64,000 bases of DNA, taken from NCBI GenBank assembly GCA_019022495.1, contig JAFEKR010000004.1, forward strand, positions 992,001 to 1,056,000, written 5' to 3'. Every line of letters starts with the position of its first letter. The first letter of the stretch is position 1. Positions 54,196 through 64,000 of this stretch are shown in pieces. A program made the position numbers and the translations under genes. Source of the DNA: Epichloe hybrida (taxonomy: Eukaryota; Ascomycota; Sordariomycetes; Hypocreales; Clavicipitaceae). The notes under the pieces are model-generated. The model did not search any database. It saw nothing but the letters and a program-made list of their open reading frames with translations, and was not told the origin of the DNA.

Positions 54196-57100
54196 CTAAT
54201 TAGTAGTTATCTCTATAGATACCACAGATTAGCAAGGTTCATAGAAGAGGTATTAGTATTAAGAACTTGCCTTATAAAAGAGGAAGTGCTGCTCTAAGAT
54301 ACTAAATATGCTAAGAAAGAAGTATATTCTAGCTCTCCTTTTACCTTAAGTAACTATAACTAGCTCTATACTAAATCCAAGCTTATTAACTTAATTAAGG
54401 CCTAGTTAGTAACTAACCTAACCTATCTTTATTTATTTAATTAGCGCGTCCATCACGCAAACAAACCCTTAGAAGTGTGTTTATTAAATAATTAAGGCCT
54501 AGTTAGTAACTAACCTAACCTATCCTTAATTATTTAATTAAACCCACCAAGGGATAAAAATAATAGCTTCACTTATAATCCTTCGGACTTCTATTAATTC
54601 TCTATTTCCCTTACCCCCCTATTTACCACTAACATCATAGTAAAACATTAAGATTAACCAGAGGGATCTAAAGCCTAAGATATTCCCTCTAATCATAAAC
54701 GCACCTTCCCCCCTAAGGATACTAGAAAAGAAGCTAATCCATAAGTTACATCTTACCTCCTTAACTACATATCCCCTGATTTACACTAATATATTACATA
54801 ATAAGCACTAGAGAATAAGGAATCATTTAATCTTAAAGTAAACACCACCCCTAAAGAACTTATAGCCTAGATTCTTATTAAGAAAGTAACCTATAAATAT
54901 AAGAACCTATACCTGCAAACCCTATCTACTATCTTTAGTAATAACTTTAGAGAATAGAAATAAGAAACATTCTAAGTAGTAAATCCTAAAGCTATAAAAA
55001 GTCTTTAAGACTTTCTCTTCTTTAGTAGTATTTATATAGACCTATAGAGTCGCTATAAGATAGTAGTCTTACTTAAAGATATTATTAACTACAATAGATT
55101 CTATAACTAGAAAGAAGAAGAAATACAGGAAGTTACTAGGAAGTATTCCCCCTTTAAGAGGCAAATAGCGGAGAAGGACTTCTATAAAGACCTCCTTCCT
55201 ATTAGTATCCCTTCTTTTAGAGATTAACTAAAGCAACTAATTACTCCACGTTATCCCCAATCCCCTTAACCACTATAATCACTCCTATTCTATTCCTAGA
55301 TTCTATTATACTAATCCCTAAGCATACTAAGTATAAGGTAAAGGTGTAATAGCAAAGGTAATCCCCCTATTATAAGCCCTTAACCACAACCCTAAACCCC
55401 CCTCATTTCCCCTCCTATAATAAGGCACCACAATCCCCCTCTATAATCCAGGACTATAGCACCTCTTCTATAAGATTTAATTATCCCTATTCCCCCTTAG
55501 GAGATAGGCTAACCCTTATTAAAGCAACTACTTAATCTTAACAAATTCTATAGTAATAAGAGCATTAAGTATAGCGCTAGGGAGTATAATATTCTTAACA
55601 TTAAGCTCTTAACCTATTAAAGGAAGTATAAGATACTAGGAATTACATAAGAATAGTCAGGCTATGGTTTTAAGTTTATACTAAAAGGAAGACCTTTATA
55701 GTACTTCTTAGAGAACCTTTTAGGCTAAGGAGACCCCTAAGATCTCCTAACTCTTATCCATAGGATTAGGCAGAAGTTTAAGACAAATAATACGCATTAA
55801 AAGAACTATCTATTATAGGGAAGATTATAACTACTCATAATCATCCAAGAGAACCCTAGTAAATCAAAGATTAAGTGCTTTAAAGACCTTATAATAAAGC
55901 TTTTAAATCTCTAAAGGGTAAATCCTTATAGATCCTAGTTAGAATTAGACCTCCGTAGTTAGATTCTAAATACCTATAAAGGAATCCTAGAATATAGAGC
56001 CTATATTATTAATCCTCCTATTAACCTCTAATACTTTTACAAATAGATAAGAATGTTAATTAGCAAATCTAAAGCTTTAATTAATTAGTAGTAGTTCCTT
56101 ATAGAAGCTAGCACTAAGGAACACTTTTAGACTAACTATAAGTATAATAGAAAAGGCAAGAAAGCCTAGTATAGTTAATCTTTATTAAAGAGCAAGCCTT
56201 AACGCTTAAAAAAGTGTTATATATACAGCAAAGAAGGTTATTAGTTAACTAAACACTTAGACAAGGACTAGAAGAAGGTATTCTAATAATTTAAGAATTA
56301 CTCTCGCACAGACTTAACAGCTTCTTTATATAATACATTCCTAACATAGTATAAAGGCAATAATAATCCTAAATTAGCTAAGGACAATAATATTAACTAA
56401 TATCTAATAGAACTTGGTTTTAGTAAAGAAGATAGTAATAGCTAAGTGCCCACGAGCTTCTTTACACATAGGACCACCTATAATAGCTATATAACCACTA
56501 AGATTCTCACTAGTAGAGCAATAACTCATGCTCTAGTTAAGAAAGATCTATTTAATCTTCAGGAACCAGATAAGGCACCAAGCGCATTTACACTTAAAGG
56601 ATAATATTCATCCAGAACCTTTAAAGGCATTATAGCTAATATAGGTACTATGGGATGTTCGTTAGCAAGCCACCCTTAATTCTTAGCTTTACAAAGTGTA
56701 ATACTAACTATCACGCTTAATAAGTTAAATACTAGGAAGATAAAGATTAAATTCGGCCCCGGAGAACTAATTAAGGCACTTAGATTAATTAAAGTGCTAA
56801 CTCTATTCGGAATTATCCTCTTTTAAGTAATCCCTATAAACACTCCCTTTCTCTTATACCTTAATAATATAACCTGCCTAAAGATCGATTTCCACATATT
56901 AAAGAACGTTCTATAGCAAGGGAATATCAAGGTTCCTATTATACGTAAATAGGGGCACACGTAAATACTTCTTAATAAAGAAGAAAGTGTTACTTAGAGT
57001 TATCTCACAGAGATTAAGCTCCGCTAATTATATTAACGCTTTAGACACCCTTTAGTTTAACATTTTTATGATTTACTACGTAAATTAAGGCATAAGGTTA

Positions 57101-59979
57101 GGTTTAAAGCTATTAAGAAACTGACTAAGGTTTACTAGCAGTGCTAATTACACGCGGATAGCCCACATTAGTTTAAATTCACTCTTCGGGATAAATGTAC
57201 CTATAATTACAAAATCATTATAGACATTATATATCTTAATAGTAACCACCCTATTCTATAAGTTGTTAATACAGCTACATCCTTTAATGTAGCTAGATTT
57301 GTTAAAGATATCTCTACAAAGACCACGTAGGAAGCACTCTATCTTTACTAGATTAACATCTATCTAGGCCCCCCGGATTTAATTATTACGGATACTAGAA
57401 TAACATTCAGAGGTAAGGAATTTAAGCAGCTTATATTATTAATAGTAATTAAGATTAAAGATATCCCTATTAAGGCTTACTATAGTATTAGTAAGGTTAA
57501 GTAATATTATAGGCCACTTTAAAGAGCCTATAATATCATCTAACGGGAATGCCTAATAACGCCGGAGCCTATGGCATTATAAATAGCAGTTAAAGCTATG
57601 AATAACACCATAGGATTAAATAGTCTTATGCTAATAGTTCTTATTTTCAGCGCGTATTCTCGTATAGTTAAGGAATCGCCTCTATCACCAGATATTACAT
57701 AGTAAGCCCTTACAATCTAACTAGTAATAAAGGAAGTTAAGCGCATTTATGCCTAGCGGAAAGTTAGTAATGCCCTTGCTGCGAGGAACAGTCCTAATAC
57801 CTTTATAACCATTAGCCTCCCACTAGGATTACTTATACGTATATAGCGTAAAGGTAAGGGATAGGCAGGCCCCTATAAGCTATTAGCTATAGAGGGTAAG
57901 ACCTATACTCTTAAGCTCCCTTAAGGCCCTAAGGCCTTTAGATTAACGTCTATTAGGCCTTTTTACAAAGATCCTAATAAAGAGAGACCTCCTAAGAGCG
58001 TAGATAACTAAGACACCTCCCCATAGCTTATAGCCACCCCTCCTGCTAATCCCCTAAGGCAAGGACCTAGAAGACCTTAGAAGAACCCCCCTATTGTTGT
58101 ATCTAATATTAATTACGTAGATTAAATAAAAGACAAGACTAATGTCTTTCTATTAGCTAAGGAAAGCTCTAACCTTAAGCTTATAATCTAATTGCGTAAG
58201 GAAGGAATTATTAAGACCCCTAGCAAACCCTTTAAGCTATCTACTAAAGCTAAGATTAATTCTCTGATTAAATAAGGCATATTTAAATTCATTAAGTATA
58301 ATAAAAGAAAGCATAGTAAAGTTTGAATTTTTAATTCCTATATTATTAATAAGGTAAAGGGCAAGACAACAGATCCATACAAGAAGTCAAGGCTTATAAT
58401 CCAAGGTTACGGTAATAAGGAGAAGCTAGCGATCCTTATATAGGCCCTAATAATCTAGCAAGCTAGCTAGCAATTAATCCTTGTAATAGTACCTATGTTG
58501 TTATTACTAGGCCTTATCCTCTGGCTTTGTAACATTACACAGGCCTATATGCAAGCATAAACACTTCTTAGTTATATAATCCTAGCCTAAATCCCTATCT
58601 AAATCCATTACCTGTACCCTATAGGTATAATAATGCAAGTAATTAAGCCTCTATATAGTATTATAGAAGCTGGTACCTACTAGTGGGTAATGTATTATTA
58701 TTACTATAGAGAAATGCTCTAGATAATAACCTCTACATTTGACCTATGCCTACTTGTAATAATAAAGGAGAACCTAACCTTTATGTGTATAGGGATGTAG
58801 ACTAATAATATAATTAGACTATCTAACTGTAAGTTCTCTTAATAAGAGGAAGATTAATTAAAAGCCGCTTCTTTTACTACTAAGCTAAAGTAAATCCTTT
58901 TTATAGGGAACCTACTAACCTTTAATAGTAGTATTATTACTCTTAAAAATAATATAATCACGCTAAGGTAAAAGGGCTAAAGTAGAAAGCTTTAGTTAAT
59001 CTCACTAACTAATTTAAAATAGGTATATATAGAACAACAAGCTTAAGGCGTATATATTACCTTAATCTGCTAACCTAAAGCCTGCTTTAACCTCTCTATT
59101 ACTATATAATACTAAGAGCTATTACCTTAAGATATAAAGAGCCTAAACTAATAGATTCAATAGTAAATCAATAATCTAAGCTAAGGATTAAGGTTTATAC
59201 CATTTAATCTTAAGAAGGTAAAGCTTTTTATATTTATAGATGGATTATTTGCTAATAACTAGGACCTTACTTCCTAGCTAGGCTACGTGCTTATTCTAGC
59301 TAGTAAAGTCTAAAAGGAAAGCACCTTTATAATCTAAGGTAATATTATACACTATAGCTTTACTAAGAGTAAGAGAGTTACAAGAAGTGTGCTTACCTCT
59401 AAGATCTATAGCATGGTTACTAGTGCTAATATAGCTCACGTAGTCTTGATAACGCTTAGGTTAATTACCTATTAATTAAACCTCCCTATAATTCCTATTA
59501 TTATCTATACTAATTCATACTCTTTATATAAATACCTTATTAAGCTTAGTACTATAAAGGAGAAGCATCTTATAATTAACATTATGGCCCTTCGTCAATC
59601 GTATAAGCAACGAGAGATCTGCGAGATTAGATAGATTAATAGGAATAACAACCTTACTAATGCATTTACAAAGGCATTGCCAAATAAGGCATTTAAGAGG
59701 TTTATTACAAGCAATAAGGTAACTATTAGGATAGAAGGGTAGGTTACGCAATTATAATGTTTATATTAATCTAACAAGATTAAAGGTGTTAAGAATTAGG
59801 CCTACTTATCCTTACACAGGCTTATAGATTAGATTTTGTTGTTTATTATACCCCTTCCCCTTACCCTTTTCTTACAATGTTATTCGCGATTATTTAATCT
59901 TATTCGTTCCTTAATTCCTATTTACTTCTCTTATTAATATTATGCGTTAATAATTATGTCAAAAAGAGAGAGTTTCTAG
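54196..59979 (+). pseudogene. Degenerate gag-pol of the copia element
   Basis: No intact frame, but protein similarity is readable between stops. A CCHC zinc-knuckle relic lies near 56205-56250 (KKCYIYSKEGY, one Cys changed to Tyr by a G-to-A step). The integrase core at about 57160-57440 includes FTLRDKCTYNYKIIIDIIYL, NTATSFNVARFVKDISTKTT and IYLGPPDLIITDTRITF. The reverse transcriptase near 58225-58900 includes TDPYKKSRLIIQGYG and downstream relics. RNase H at about 59220-59740 includes IIHYSFTKSKRVTRSVLTSK and YKYLIKLSTIKEKHLIINIM. Most stops are TAG or TAA in place of Trp, Gln or Arg codons, as RIP produces. Confidence 0.88.
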
Positions 59980-60275
59980 TGTTAGAACAAGCATAATATT
60001 AATAAGGGTGCGCGCCTCTAATTAGGTAGGCGCGTTGCATCGCGGACCTACATGTCCAGCCTGACCGCGCCGCGATCGGAGTTAGCACATGTGGCCTCTT
60101 CGCTAATGACCCTAATTAAGGCCCCTTTTCCTGTGATAAATAGCGCACCCTCTTTGCTTCTATTTAATCCCTCTTTTAATTACTTTAATAGACTAGAATA
60201 TATGACGATTACGTGCACTTTAGTCCACCCCGAAAACCCTACGCGTAGGTCAATGGTATCCTGTAGATACTAACA
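59980..60275 (+). repeat. 3' LTR of the copia element
   Basis: 296 bp, same ends and length as the 5' LTR. Differences seen are G/A and C/T exchanges, for example TGATATCAACAAGG versus TAATATTAATAAGG at the left end, and in the opposite sense toward the right end. Confidence 0.93.
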
Positions 60276-60280
60276 CTTAT

Positions 60281-62035
60281 AATTTAAATATTAATTAATA
60301 TAATATCCTAATCCACGTAGTTGTAGGCATTATCTACTAATTAGTCTTACTAGTCTAATATAAAGATGCTTTTCCTACTTAATTTACTACTTAAAGCTTA
60401 GCGTAAGTAGTAGCTTAATAATAAGAAGCCTAGTATTATAAGAGACCTCTTTAAGGGCTTTTTTCCTACCCTTACCCTTAAATTCCTAACTTATTAATAG
60501 GAGGTAAGGCTTATTAAGAATTACTATATATAGCTAAAGAAGGTATAGTAAGCATTCTAAGCTATAAAGTTATAATCTAGTATAACTTATAATAAAGAGA
60601 CTAGAAAGCTTTAAATAAGTAAGTAAAATATTAAATTTATTAAGGAGGTTTATAAGAGATTTAGGAGAGCTATTATAAGGAAGCCTCTAATTATTAATAA
60701 GTCTTTTATAGCTATAAAGTAAGTAGAGGTCTTTACACTAGACCTTTTAGCTAGTAATAGGATTCTTAAGGCTTAGGATAATAAAGGATTTACTATAGTA
60801 AAGGAGGAAATAGGGTAAGGTAGCTACTCTCTAGAACTATTTAATAAAGAAGATAATACTAAAGGTATATAATAAGGTACTAATAATAATATTCCTTATT
60901 TTATATAAGAGATTTAGAATAATAATAATCCCTTTAAAGTTAATAATAATTCTCTGCTTTACCTGGATATTTCTAAAATCATAGGAGATAGCTACTCTCC
61001 TAGTTATAGTTCTTAAAGGCTAGCCTATAGCTACTTATTAAATCCTTTTACTAGGTTTACACCTAGTAAATCATAGCTAAATAAATTACTAAAGAGCTTA
61101 TAGAAGTAAAAGGCTATAGTATAGTTAATAGAGCTTTTAGAGGTTATATTAAAGGTCCTTAGGCTACATACCGCAGGCCCTAGGTAGTATATCTTTTCCC
61201 TAAGGTTTATAAATACAGAAGATATTACGTAGGCACTTAAGGACTATTAATTATATAGTAAAGAGCTTAGGATAGCTATAGTAATCTAAATTATCTTATA
61301 GTTAAAGGAGGATTATATAAATACTCTTATTTAGAATATATTATTATTAAGGGAGGCAAAGAAAGCGTAAGTTAAATCAAACTTTAGTATTAGGCCTAGC
61401 TAGGTTAAATAAGCAAGGGTATTAATATCTTCCGCGGGCGCGTGCATTATCACTTTTCTCTCTATAGCACTATTAGCATAAAAGCTATAATTTATTAATA
61501 ACACCACTAATTTTATCTAATATATATATCCTTAACCTATTCTATACTCTAGTATTAATCCTAAAGCTACTTAGCGACTTATTTATAAATCTATAACCCT
61601 ATGTGGTATTAATTTATCTTATTAGCTTACCTAGTAGCTACTTAAAGAGCTTCACGCTTATCTAGAGGTAATAGCTCTATCTTATATGCTTTAAATTTAT
61701 TAGGTTCCTTCCTACCTATTTTAATAAAGTTAAACAGACTAGTAATAGTATAGATTATCTTAATTTACATAAGAAACTTATATTTAGCTATACTATAGCA
61801 AATAATCTTTTACTTTTACTTACACTACCTAAAGACTTGCTTAACTACTATTCTTAATTATAAGTGCTAATAATTAAAGAGCTCTTCTTAGTTCATAGGT
61901 CGCTAACTAGCAAGTACCTAGTCTTATAGATAATACTAAACTCTTAAAAAAGGCGTAATTAGCCCCTAATTTATGCCAAATCTTATATCACTAAGATAAA
62001 AGCAACCTTAGGGTATTAAAAATAACTTTAATAAT
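60281..62035. repeat. RIP-degraded AT-rich repeat, family unresolved
   Basis: About 1.75 kb of AT-rich, stop-filled DNA between the two retroelements. Faint coding relics on the + strand (for example RLHTAGPR near 61165 and ALKDY near 61230) and a short CG-rich patch at 61434-61445 suggest an older repeat, but no terminal repeats or identifiable domain could be found. Confidence 0.5.
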
Positions 62036-62342
62036 TGTTGGAACAAAGGTGATATCAATCGCGCGTCGCAGCCGCAATTACCTGGCAAAAGCTTAGGCCG
62101 CGCGCGGACCCCACATGTAACCCACAACCTGGCACGTTAATTAGCTAGGAAATATAAGGACACAAACGCGTAACCCCTTTTCCCTTTATATATTATAACT
62201 TCTAGCTTTTTACCTCTCTTTTCCTATAACTTAATTAATTATAACAATAAATAACATAGCCTAGAATAGATAATCAATAACAATACTATTCTTTAGGCTT
62301 ATAACTGTATTACATTAAATTCAATACCCTGTGAATCTAACA
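62036..62342 (+). repeat. 5' LTR of the second element
   Basis: About 307 bp, TGTTGG...CTAACA, with a CG-containing block (GCGCGTCGCAGCCGC) and an ACATGT core near its left end, as in the first element's LTR. Confidence 0.75.
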
Positions 62343-64000
62343 CTAATTAGTAGTTACCTTTATAGATAACCACATAGTCTTTAAATACCGTAAATTAGTA
62401 AGGTTAATTAGAAGAGGTAGCTTATCTAATAATAACTTGCCCTATAAAATAGGAGGGTTATGTTTAATAATAAGTTATACTAATAGAAAGGTATAATATA
62501 GCTCTTTTCTTACTTTAGTATTAATATCTATATCTATATAGACTCTAAAATAATAAAGAAAGGTTTAACGCTAGTAGCTAAGCTATCCCCTTATCTTTCT
62601 TTATTATATATCCTATCACGTATTTAAAGTTAACTACCTTACCTTGTGATCCTTTACATCTAAAACACAAAACATATTACATAATCATAGTTATACCCCT
62701 TTCTCTCCTTATATTATAAGATCTGCCTCCCTTAATTAATTAGAATGTTAGATATAGCTAGACTATCTAGGACCTCTAGTTAATTTAGAGTTCCTAGCAA
62801 GACTAATAGCTATAATAATACTATAGAAGGTATTAAAATAGGAGATAGTAATAAATACCTTAATAAAGGAAAAACCCTTGCCTATACTAACCTATACCCC
62901 TATATCTTTATAAGGCTTTAATAATATATTATAGAAGAACTACTCTAATAAATAGGAAGTTCTAAATATAAAGAGATAATAATACCTAAGGAAATTAGTC
63001 TCTATATCCTTATAAAGACTAAATAATATAAGGAGCAAGGGTTATTTAGAAGAACACTATTCTCTAAATTTAGTAATAACTTTTACAAATAGTTAAGGGA
63101 TAAGTTCATAGAAGGGAGAGACCTTTTATAAAATAGACTTTAAGACTATTTTCTTTATAATAAAGTGTATATAACTATTAGAAGAGGCACTAAGATAGTA
63201 AATAACCTTAAAGAAGTAGTAAACTAAGAAGAATTTAGATTTTAGACTCTTAAAGAAATTAAAGAGGCTAGGAAAAAGTACATAGGCTTCTAAAAGAACC
63301 TATAAAATAAAGAGTTCTTCTATAATTTACTAAATAATAGTAATATTAGAACTAGGTAACCTACCCTATTACCCTATTTATTAGTATAATTACTATTCAA
63401 AGGATTAATAAGCTAGACTCCCCTAGGAAAACTAAGTTAATCCCCTCTAGGAAGGCCTAGCTAATCTCCTCTAGGAAGGTTAATTAACCTAGAGTTAAGA
63501 CTACCTAAGGATACTATTTATAAGTATCTATAGGTAACTCCCCTACCTATACCTTTACTAAAGGTAAGTTAGTAGTATTACCCTAGTAACACTACTAATA
63601 ATACCCCTAAGTAGGAGAGTTACTAATAGAGGTAACCTATACTATCTAGGGCTAGTAGTGCCCCTATTAGTATAGCTTAAAGAGCTATAATTCCTTCTTC
63701 CTAATATAAGGAAGAGAAGGATTAGAGGGAATAATAAGCCCTAAGGATACTACCTATAAAGGCACCCTCTTACTTCCTAAAAACCCTACTACCTCTTCTA
63801 TAAATATAAAGGGAAATACCTAGAGGACCCCTATAGACCTAGAGACCTTTACTAAAGTAAATTATTAACTTATCTAAGGTATACCCTAAAGAGTAACTCT
63901 ATAGCGCTAATAACTATAATATCCTTAAATTAAAGCTTTAAATATTCTATAGAAAGTATAAGTTACTTAATATCTAGCCTAAATAAGCTAGTTATGCTTT
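62036..64000 (+). mobile_element. Second copia-like LTR element, 5' part, runs off the window
   Basis: A second LTR-like sequence starts TGTTGGAACAAAG and ends TCTAACA. Its following sequence (CTAATTAGTAGTTA, then AGAAGAGGTA and AACTTGCC) parallels the DNA just downstream of the first element's 5' LTR, so this is a relative with a similar leader. The remaining 1.66 kb is AT-rich with no open frame. The 3' LTR and target duplication lie outside the window. Confidence 0.75.

Larger units (their letters stand above)
53900..60275 (+). mobile_element. Complete Ty1/copia-type LTR retrotransposon, RIP-degraded
   Basis: A 6,376-bp element bounded by two 296-bp LTRs (53900-54195, 59980-60275) that begin TGTTAG and end CTAACA. 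It is flanked on both sides by CTTAT (53895-53899 and 60276-60280), a perfect 5-bp target duplication. The order of decayed domains, capsid/zinc knuckle (about 56.2 kb), integrase (57.1-57.9), reverse transcriptase (58.2-58.9) and RNase H (59.2-59.75), with integrase before reverse transcriptase, places it in Ty1/copia. The interior is riddled with TAA and TAG, and no frame is intact. The two LTRs differ, as far as compared by eye, only by transitions and have equal length. Confidence 0.93.

Noticed and set aside
59524..59751. 75-codon minus-strand reading in the AT-rich block
   Set aside because: Antisense of the RNase H relic of the copia element.
53895..60280. Ty3/gypsy assignment of the LTR element
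   Set aside because: Integrase relics lie upstream of the reverse transcriptase relics, which is the Ty1/copia order.
1..64000. tRNA, rRNA or CRISPR features
   Set aside because: A visual scan for T-loop consensus sequences and regularly spaced repeats found no candidate with a supporting fold; the tandem arrays have no unique spacers.

Overview
The window comes from a filamentous ascomycete, most likely a Sordariomycete of the order Hypocreales. Genes are compact and carry several short introns of about 55-120 nt with GT..CTAAC..AG signals. They lie on both strands without operons. The gene set is typical of Pezizomycotina: an Sfl1-type HSF factor, Atg29, an Arb2-domain protein, an acr-2-like Zn2Cys6 factor and a secreted histidine acid phosphatase. 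The right-hand end is an AT-rich block of retroelements with the transition-only, stop-riddled decay expected of repeat-induced point mutation (RIP). The order-level assignment rests on remembered protein families, not on a search.

Layout. 0.7-28.3 kb is a housekeeping stretch: DLT1(+), a small Lys-rich protein(+), SFL1(-), NDC1(-), PEP12(+), COX18/OXA2(-), histidine acid phosphatase(-), ALG11(+), gamma-glutamyltranspeptidase(-), TRM2(+), UNC-45/She4-type myosin chaperone(-) and a C2H2 factor(-). 28.3-32.4 kb is gene-poor and holds a broken, 5'-truncated chitinase-like tail and an unassigned Cys-containing minus-strand reading. 32.4-34.3 kb carries the acr-2-like factor. 34.3-40.2 kb holds no intact gene but a decayed spliced gene at 37.1-38.8 kb. 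40.2-53.5 kb returns to conserved genes: Est1-type protein(-), tRNA t6A dehydratase Tcd(-), Mgr3-like(+), Arb2(-), ATG29(-). At about 53.76 kb base composition changes abruptly. A complete Ty1/copia element with 296-bp LTRs and a CTTAT target duplication fills 53,900-60,275, an unresolved decayed block follows, and a second related element starts at 62,036 and runs off the end.

How the genes fit together. There is no evident metabolic cluster. Several neighbours act in membranes or organelles (NDC1 in the nuclear envelope, PEP12 in the late endosome, COX18, Mgr3 and Tcd at mitochondria, ALG11 in the ER). The Tcd and Mgr3-like genes are divergent across only 261 bp, so co-expression is possible. 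The accessory signals are the RIP-decayed retroelements, two pseudogene zones, minisatellites in long intergenic regions, and a recurrent intergenic TACGGATTA/TAATCCGTA motif. Splice points below were worked out by hand from frame continuity, splice signals and remembered family sequences; no alignment was run.
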